This document shows positions 4,628-7,728 of a DNA stretch of 7,728 nucleotides, piece after piece (position 1 is the first letter of the stretch; each line of letters opens with the position of its first letter). The position numbers and the translations under genes were made by a program. Source of the stretch: an uncultured Clostridia bacterium (GTDB lineage Bacteria; Bacillota; Clostridia; Lachnospirales; CAG-274); the NCBI GenBank assembly GCA_947629215.1, contig CANRCU010000103.1, positions 1-7,728 on the forward strand. The letters are read 5' to 3'. The notes beneath the pieces are model-generated. The model saw only the letters and a program-made list of their open reading frames with translations. It did no database searches and was not told where the DNA came from.

Positions 4628-6685
4628 TTAATGCCAAAATTCTATCGCAGTCTTAACGCTGTAGTAAAAATGCGGGTTAAGCTCCCTTATATTCTGCCCC
4701 GTGTCCGCAAAAAACTGTGCAAAATCGTATATACCCTCGCAAATGCAGGCTATCAGCAGCGCGCCTATCACATATTTTGTAAAATCGAATTTTTTGTATT
4801 CCTGCGCACATTCTATCATTACCATAACGCCAAGAGCGCCCGCAAGCAGCCATGCCCAGTTAAAATCCATAAAATATCTGAGCAGTATGCCCGACATCTG
4901 CGTATCCGCAAACGGTATGATGATACCGAAGGCAATAAGGCATAGCTGTATGCCAAGCAAGCCTTTTTGCCTGAAAGCACTGCGCATTTTAAAGACCGAA
5001 AAGGCGAAAAGTGCTGTCAAGTGCGTTGCAAGCACGCCGCCTATCATTGTTTCATATACAGTCCTGCCCATATATTCGGTATAGAAATATACGGGGTTTA
5101 TATACGGGAATTTGGTCGTATACACAGGCGGCTGAAGAAGATACATAAACAGCCCAAGACCCGTTCTATTGAACGAAAACCCGCGTTTGGTCATATCGTT
5201 GGTGGTGAGGTTATAATTTGCGCCGAAATCAAAAGGAGAACCGAACCTTGAGGCATTATAATACATCATAAACGCCGCAAACAGCACAAAAGGCGTAATA
5301 AACGCCAGTGTGTTCAAAACCGACTTTTTGCCGAAAAGCAGCCTGTCTTTGAAAACCGCATTCCAAAAAAGCGGTATCGCAAGGAACGAGGCAAGCAGCA
5401 TCTGCGGTCTTGCGCCTGCCACAAGCGCCATACACACCGAACCTGCGAAAAGCATACCGGGTTCTGATTTCACGGCATCTTTGTCGTAGAGTATAGCTCT
5501 CTGCCAGAAGAAAAGCCCCCAAACGGTCAGTGTCAGCCCCGTATATATGGGTACTGCATAAAGGTCGGGTATTCTTATCATATATATCGAGCCGCAGCCG
5601 TATATAAGCACCTGACAAAGCATCATATATACCGCAAAGGGCAAATTTTTGAAATGCTTTTTCGCAATATCGTACATCAGCAGATATATGCCCGCAATTA
5701 CCATCACGCTGCAAATGACCGCCACGGTATAATTTTGCATAGGTTTGCCGTTATGCAGCAGATTATACGGTATAAAAAACAGCAGCGCAGGCGTTACGCC
5801 GAAATAAACATAATATTTGCCGTTATAATAAGCCGTATCCCACTTGTAATACGTTCCGGTCTCAGCCATAAGGCGGTTACGGTAAGCCGTATCGTAGGGA
5901 TTGTCCATTTCAAGCAGGGTATCACACGGTTTTTCGTCCAGATAGAAATGCCCGTCAATTATCGCTTGGGCAAGCTCCTGATATTGTGTGTGGTGACCTA
6001 CGGCATCGCTCAGACGGCGGCTTTTGATACCGCCCACGACCGTAACAATGTTTATGAACACAACGGCTGCAAGTATTATAAGCATATCCACTCTTTTAAG
6101 ATCCGGTTTATAATTGTACCAGTAAGAACCCGGGCGCAGACCCGTAATAAGCAGGATCATCAGAAAAACAACAAGCATTCTCACAAAGCTCAGCCTGAAC
6201 GGCACGGGATGATTAAAACTTATGTTTCTGATAGCAATATCGTCGTTTTCAAGGTTTGTTATGCTTATTTTTATGTTTCTGCTTTTGCCTGCCAGCTCAA
6301 GCCCTATTGTCTTGGTGCTTTCAACGCTTGATACAACAGCCGTTTCGGGCAGGTCAAAATAAAGGGTGTTTGCCTCGTCCGTTGCGGATATTTGTATTTC
6401 AAAACGCTCTTTTTCGGGGTAGTCGTCGTTTGCGCTCAGGTTGACTATATCGAGATATATATTTTTCAGTTCTTTGTTTATGGCTCTTATCTCAATAACG
6501 CCCGTGCTTGCAGTCGCGGTGAACGTACCGTTATTATTTTTTGTAAGCCCTTCCGTTACGGTATAATTATCACAGGGTATTTCTTTGTAACCGGCTGTCA
6601 GATATGTTCTGAAATTAAAAACGATAAATTCCAGCATAAGCGTAACAATAAGGCATATTATCACCTGTCTGCCAAACGCTTTCAT
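4628..6685 (-). CDS. Polytopic membrane protein, GT-C glycosyltransferase-like, function unknown
   Basis: I do not recognise a characterised family. The 685-residue product has an N-terminal membrane anchor (about 7-27), then an extracytoplasmic domain of about 130 residues rich in beta-type alternation (30-160). About ten to twelve further membrane segments follow, for example 165-182, 199-219, 293-310, 318-337, 345-365, 376-394, 410-440, 455-475, 546-566, 576-592 and 636-655. Between the third and fourth segments is a 70-residue outside loop with conserved-looking motifs: QYQELAQAIIDGHFYLDEKP at 234-253, NPYD at 262-265, WDTAYYNGKYYVYFGVTPAL at 282-301. A long loop after the first membrane hairpins, with acidic residues, is typical of GT-C enzymes that use polyprenyl-linked sugars, so surface glycan transfer is a reasonable guess. 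The ATG at 6685 follows GGAGG at 6693-6697 with 7-nt spacing. It is a single-gene unit with its own sigma-A promoter. Nothing in the sequence ties it to sporulation. Confidence 0.85.
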   Translation of the reverse strand: MKAFGRQVIICLIVTLMLEFIVFNFRTYLTAGYKEIPCDNYTVTEGLTKNNNGTFTATASTGVIEIRAINKELKNIYLDIVNLSANDDYPEKERFEIQISATDEANTLYFDLPETAVVSSVESTKTIGLELAGKSRNIKISITNLENDDIAIRNISFNHPVPFRLSFVRMLVVFLMILLITGLRPGSYWYNYKPDLKRVDMLIILAAVVFINIVTVVGGIKSRRLSDAVGHHTQYQELAQAIIDGHFYLDEKPCDTLLEMDNPYDTAYRNRLMAETGTYYKWDTAYYNGKYYVYFGVTPALLFFIPYNLLHNGKPMQNYTVAVICSVMVIAGIYLLMYDIAKKHFKNLPFAVYMMLCQVLIYGCGSIYMIRIPDLYAVPIYTGLTLTVWGLFFWQRAILYDKDAVKSEPGMLFAGSVCMALVAGARPQMLLASFLAIPLFWNAVFKDRLLFGKKSVLNTLAFITPFVLFAAFMMYYNASRFGSPFDFGANYNLTTNDMTKRGFSFNRTGLGLFMYLLQPPVYTTKFPYINPVYFYTEYMGRTVYETMIGGVLATHLTALFAFSVFKMRSAFRQKGLLGIQLCLIAFGIIIPFADTQMSGILLRYFMDFNWAWLLAGALGVMVMIECAQEYKKFDFTKYVIGALLIACICEGIYDFAQFFADTGQNIRELNPHFYYSVKTAIEFWH

Positions 6686-6751
6686 AACTTTTCCTCCTTA
6701 TAAATGCGGTCTTGCAAAAAAGACTTGACCCATAAAACATATACATAAAGG

Positions 6752-6780
6752 ATTATATATCATTATGTTATATTTTGCAA
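6752..6780 (-). promoter_or_regulatory. Sigma-A promoter of the membrane protein gene
   Basis: On the minus strand TTGCAA (6775-6780) and a perfect TATAAT (6752-6757) are separated by 17 nt. Transcription would start near 6745, giving a leader of about 60 nt with the SD at 6693-6697. Confidence 0.65.
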
Positions 6781-6816
6781 GATAAAAATTCTTATATAAA
6801 ATCCGGCGGTATTTGG

Positions 6817-6910
6817 ACTTTAACAAATTTTCGTAAATTCTCAAAGTAAATGCAACAACTAAATTACACTGTTGCATTTACTTTGAAAATTTACTTTTAA
6901 CAATTTTTCG
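6817..6910. repeat. Imperfect direct repeats flanking the large inverted repeat
   Basis: ACTTTAACAAATTTTCG (6817-6833) recurs as ACTTTTAACAATTTTTCG (6893-6910), one copy on each side of the inverted repeat and overlapping its ends by one or two bases. A weaker similarity continues after each copy (AAATTCTCAAA and AAATTTCAAAT). The element may be a duplicated regulatory site or the trace of a small insertion. Confidence 0.5.
6833..6894. repeat. 62-nt near-perfect inverted repeat upstream of rpmB
   Basis: The left arm 6833-6857 and right arm 6870-6894 are each 25 nt. They pair at 24 of 25 positions, with one C/A mismatch (6840 and 6887), around a 12-nt loop (6858-6869). The inner 17 pairs are perfect (TCAAAGTAAATGCAACA with its complement). 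It lies between two divergent promoters, at 6752-6780 and 6931-6959, and overlaps neither. No run of T follows in either direction that would make it a typical terminator, and no known riboswitch shape is apparent. Function unknown. Confidence 0.8.
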
Positions 6911-6930
6911 GAAAAATTTCAAATTTACTC

Positions 6931-6959
6931 TTGCATTATAAAGATTTATCTGTTATTAT
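6931..6959 (+). promoter_or_regulatory. Sigma-A promoter of rpmB, extended -10
   Basis: TTGCAT (6931-6936), 17 nt, then TATTAT (6954-6959), preceded by TG at 6951-6952 in the extended -10 position. The start would be near 6966, leaving about 38 nt of leader before the ATG. Confidence 0.6.
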
Positions 6960-6989
6960 ATGTATTGATGTGTTTATTGTTTTAGTCGA

Positions 6990-6997
6990 GGGAGGTG
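6990..6997 (+). promoter_or_regulatory. Shine-Dalgarno that decides the rpmB start
   Basis: GGGAGGTG lies 6 nt before the ATG at 7004. An in-frame GTG at 6995 is part of this SD and is therefore excluded as the start; the family also starts at MAKC. Confidence 0.85.
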
Positions 6998-7003
6998 CAA
7001 TCA

Positions 7004-7207
7004 ATGGCTAAATGTGAAATTTGTGAAAAGGCTATGCAAACAGGTCGCAGGATAAGCATTAACCGTAGTCAGGTTTCAAGACGTGCCAAAAAGACTTGGA
7101 AAGCCAATGTAAGAAAAGTAAAAATAATAGATGCCAACGGTACTGTTAAGTCTATAAACGTATGCACAAGATGTGTACGCGCAGGCAAAGTTAAACGCGC
7201 TATCTGA
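7004..7207 (+). CDS. rpmB: Large-subunit ribosomal protein bL28, zinc-ribbon form
   Basis: bL28 is a small basic protein of the 50S ribosomal subunit. The 67-residue product carries family features: MAKCEICEK at the start, RRAKKTWKANVRKVKI at 26-41 and CVRAGKVKRAI at the end. Cysteines at 4, 7, 54 and 57 form two CxxC pairs, which defines the zinc-binding (C+) version. The B. subtilis RpmB lacks this set. It is a single-gene transcript with its own promoter and a hairpin terminator 24 nt past the stop. It is divergent from the membrane protein gene and convergent with the tRNA operon. Confidence 0.96.
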   Translation: MAKCEICEKAMQTGRRISINRSQVSRRAKKTWKANVRKVKIIDANGTVKSINVCTRCVRAGKVKRAI

Positions 7208-7230
7208 TCTTTATTTTAACCGATAGGTAG

Positions 7231-7266
7231 ATCCCCCGCTTTTATAAGCAGGGGATATTTAATTTT
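7231..7266 (+). terminator. Rho-independent terminator of rpmB
   Basis: ATCCCC plus GCTT (7231-7241) pairs with AAGC plus GGGGAT (7246-7256), with one C/A mismatch (7237 and 7250) and a 4-nt loop. A T-rich run ATTTAATTTT follows at 7257-7266. Confidence 0.8.
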
Positions 7267-7309
7267 GTGTCCGTTATGAGTACACAGCGAAAGCGCAGTA
7301 CGAATATCC

Positions 7310-7321
7310 TTGCCCGGGCAA
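7310..7321. repeat. 12-bp perfect palindrome next to the tRNA operon terminator
   Basis: TTGCCCGGGCAA is self-complementary and lies just downstream of the tRNA operon on the minus strand. With no loop it is not a hairpin by itself. No role is evident. Confidence 0.4.
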
Positions 7322-7363
7322 TAAATAAGACCGCCGCAAAAGTCTTGCAACGGTCTTATTTAT
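7321..7363. terminator. Bidirectional terminator between rpmB and the tRNA operon
   Basis: ATAAATAAGACCG (7321-7333) and CGGTCTTATTTAT (7351-7363) are perfect 13-nt complements. The loop can form an inner GCAA/TTGC pairing (7336-7339 with 7345-7348). The plus strand continues with a T-rich run to 7372. On the minus strand the outer part of the arm is itself T-rich. It lies 18 nt past the end of tRNA-Leu and most likely ends the tRNA transcript, while also backing up the rpmB terminator. Confidence 0.75.
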
Positions 7364-7381
7364 ATTATTTTATGACAATCG

Positions 7382-7465
7382 TGCCCGAGACCGGACTTGA
7401 ACCGGTACGATGTCGCCATCGCAGGATTTTAAGTCCTGTGCGTCTGCCAATTCCGCCACTCGGGC
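7382..7465 (-). tRNA. tRNA-Leu (anticodon UAA)
   Basis: The acceptor stem GCCCGAG pairs with CTCGGGC, followed by discriminator A at 7382. The D-arm is TGGCGGAATTGGCAGACGCA. The anticodon stem CAGGA/TCCTG holds the loop CTTAAAA with anticodon TAA. A long variable arm follows, as in all leucine tRNAs, and then the T-arm with GGTTCAAGTCC. Length 84 nt. CCA is not encoded. It is the last of three tRNAs, 3 nt after tRNA-Val. Confidence 0.96.
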
Positions 7466-7468
7466 AAA

Positions 7469-7541
7469 TGGGAACAATAGGGCTCGAACCTATGACCCTC
7501 TGCTTGTAAGGCAGATGCTCTCCCAGCTGAGCTATGCTCCC
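7469..7541 (-). tRNA. tRNA-Val (anticodon UAC)
   Basis: The acceptor stem GGGAGCA pairs with TGTTCCC (one G-T pair), discriminator A at 7469. The D-arm has GCTCAGCTGGGAGAGC. The anticodon stem TCTGC/GCAGA has the loop CTTACAA with anticodon TAC. The T-arm is TAGGTTCGAGCCCTA. Length 73 nt, CCA not encoded. It is the middle gene of the cluster. Confidence 0.97.
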
Positions 7542-7561
7542 GTATATCATAAACAAAAAAG

Positions 7562-7635
<74 letters not shown>

Positions 7636-7659
7636 GAATCGCTTAAATATGATGTTTTT

Positions 7660-7680
7660 TTGTCGTCATCTCAGCGACAA
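7660..7680 (-). repeat. Small inverted repeat in the tRNA operon leader
   Basis: On the minus strand TTGTCG and CGACAA pair across a 9-nt loop at the predicted 5' end of the tRNA precursor. It is followed by A residues, not T, so it is not a terminator. It may be a 5' stem trimmed during tRNA maturation. Confidence 0.35.
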
Positions 7681-7685
7681 GATAT

Positions 7686-7714
7686 AGTATACTACGATAG
7701 ATTTATTTTGTCAA
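7686..7714 (-). promoter_or_regulatory. Strong sigma-A promoter of the tRNA operon
   Basis: On the minus strand a perfect TTGACA (7709-7714) and TATACT (7686-7691, 5 of 6) are separated by exactly 17 nt. The start would be near 7679. All three tRNA genes lie downstream without another promoter in between. Confidence 0.85.
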
Positions 7715-7728
7715 TACCTTTTTTTGTT

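Noticed and set aside
5654..6331. 225-codon plus-strand open frame opposite the large membrane protein
   Set aside because: It lies wholly antisense to a well-supported gene, has no SD or promoter, and its composition is the mirror of membrane-protein codons.
6833..6894. Large inverted repeat as a rho-independent terminator or Zur box
   Set aside because: No T-run follows on either strand, no gene ends beside it, and the arms do not match the Bacillus-type Zur consensus known to me.
6995..7003. GTG start extending rpmB by three residues
   Set aside because: The GTG is part of the GGGAGGTG Shine-Dalgarno; family alignment starts at the ATG at 7004.
7267..7309. Possible small gene or RNA between the two terminators
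   Set aside because: The frame through it has no SD and runs into the tRNA genes; no structure beyond tiny dyads is seen.
7660..7680. Hairpin in the tRNA leader as a terminator for an upstream gene
   Set aside because: Ts precede rather than follow the hairpin on the plus strand, and on the minus strand it is followed by As.

Overview
The window looks like a chromosomal segment of an endospore-forming member of the Firmicutes, probably class Clostridia. The evidence is an almost complete set of engulfment-stage sporulation genes (spoIIIAA to spoIIIAE, spoIIGA, sigE), Gram-positive style Shine-Dalgarno sequences, a four-cysteine form of ribosomal protein L28, and tRNA genes without an encoded CCA. 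The family or genus cannot be fixed from sequence reading alone.

Layout. Positions 1-2996 hold the spoIIIA operon on the minus strand. Reading leftward the order is spoIIIAA, AB, AC, AD, AE; AE runs off the left edge, and spoIIIAF-AH would be expected beyond it. Its genes overlap or are separated by only a few bases. Positions 2997-3193 are a divergent intergenic region with a candidate sigma-E promoter facing spoIIIAA, a perfect 19-nt palindrome over that promoter's -35, and a candidate long-spacer promoter facing spoIIGA. Positions 3194-4624 carry spoIIGA and sigE on the plus strand. SpoIIGA is the membrane aspartic protease that processes pro-sigma-E, and sigma-E is the mother-cell factor known to transcribe spoIIIA. 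The protease, the sigma factor and one of that factor's main target operons therefore sit back to back here.

Positions 4628-6685 hold a large polytopic membrane protein on the minus strand, convergent with sigE and only 3 nt from it. It resembles GT-C type membrane glycosyltransferases in general architecture, but I do not recognise a characterised family. Positions 6686-7003 are an AT-rich divergent intergenic region with good sigma-A promoters for both flanking genes. Between them is a 62-nt near-perfect inverted repeat flanked by imperfect direct repeats. rpmB (L28) follows on the plus strand with its own terminator. A convergent minus-strand tRNA operon (Asp-GUC, Val-UAC, Leu-UAA) lies at 7382-7635 with a strong promoter at the right edge. 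A second hairpin between rpmB and the tRNAs probably terminates both directions.

Most of the window is conserved sporulation and translation machinery. The less explained parts are the divergent sporulation arrangement with its palindrome, the unassigned membrane protein, and the direct-repeat/inverted-repeat block upstream of rpmB. I see no CRISPR array, insertion sequence, phage gene or replication origin.
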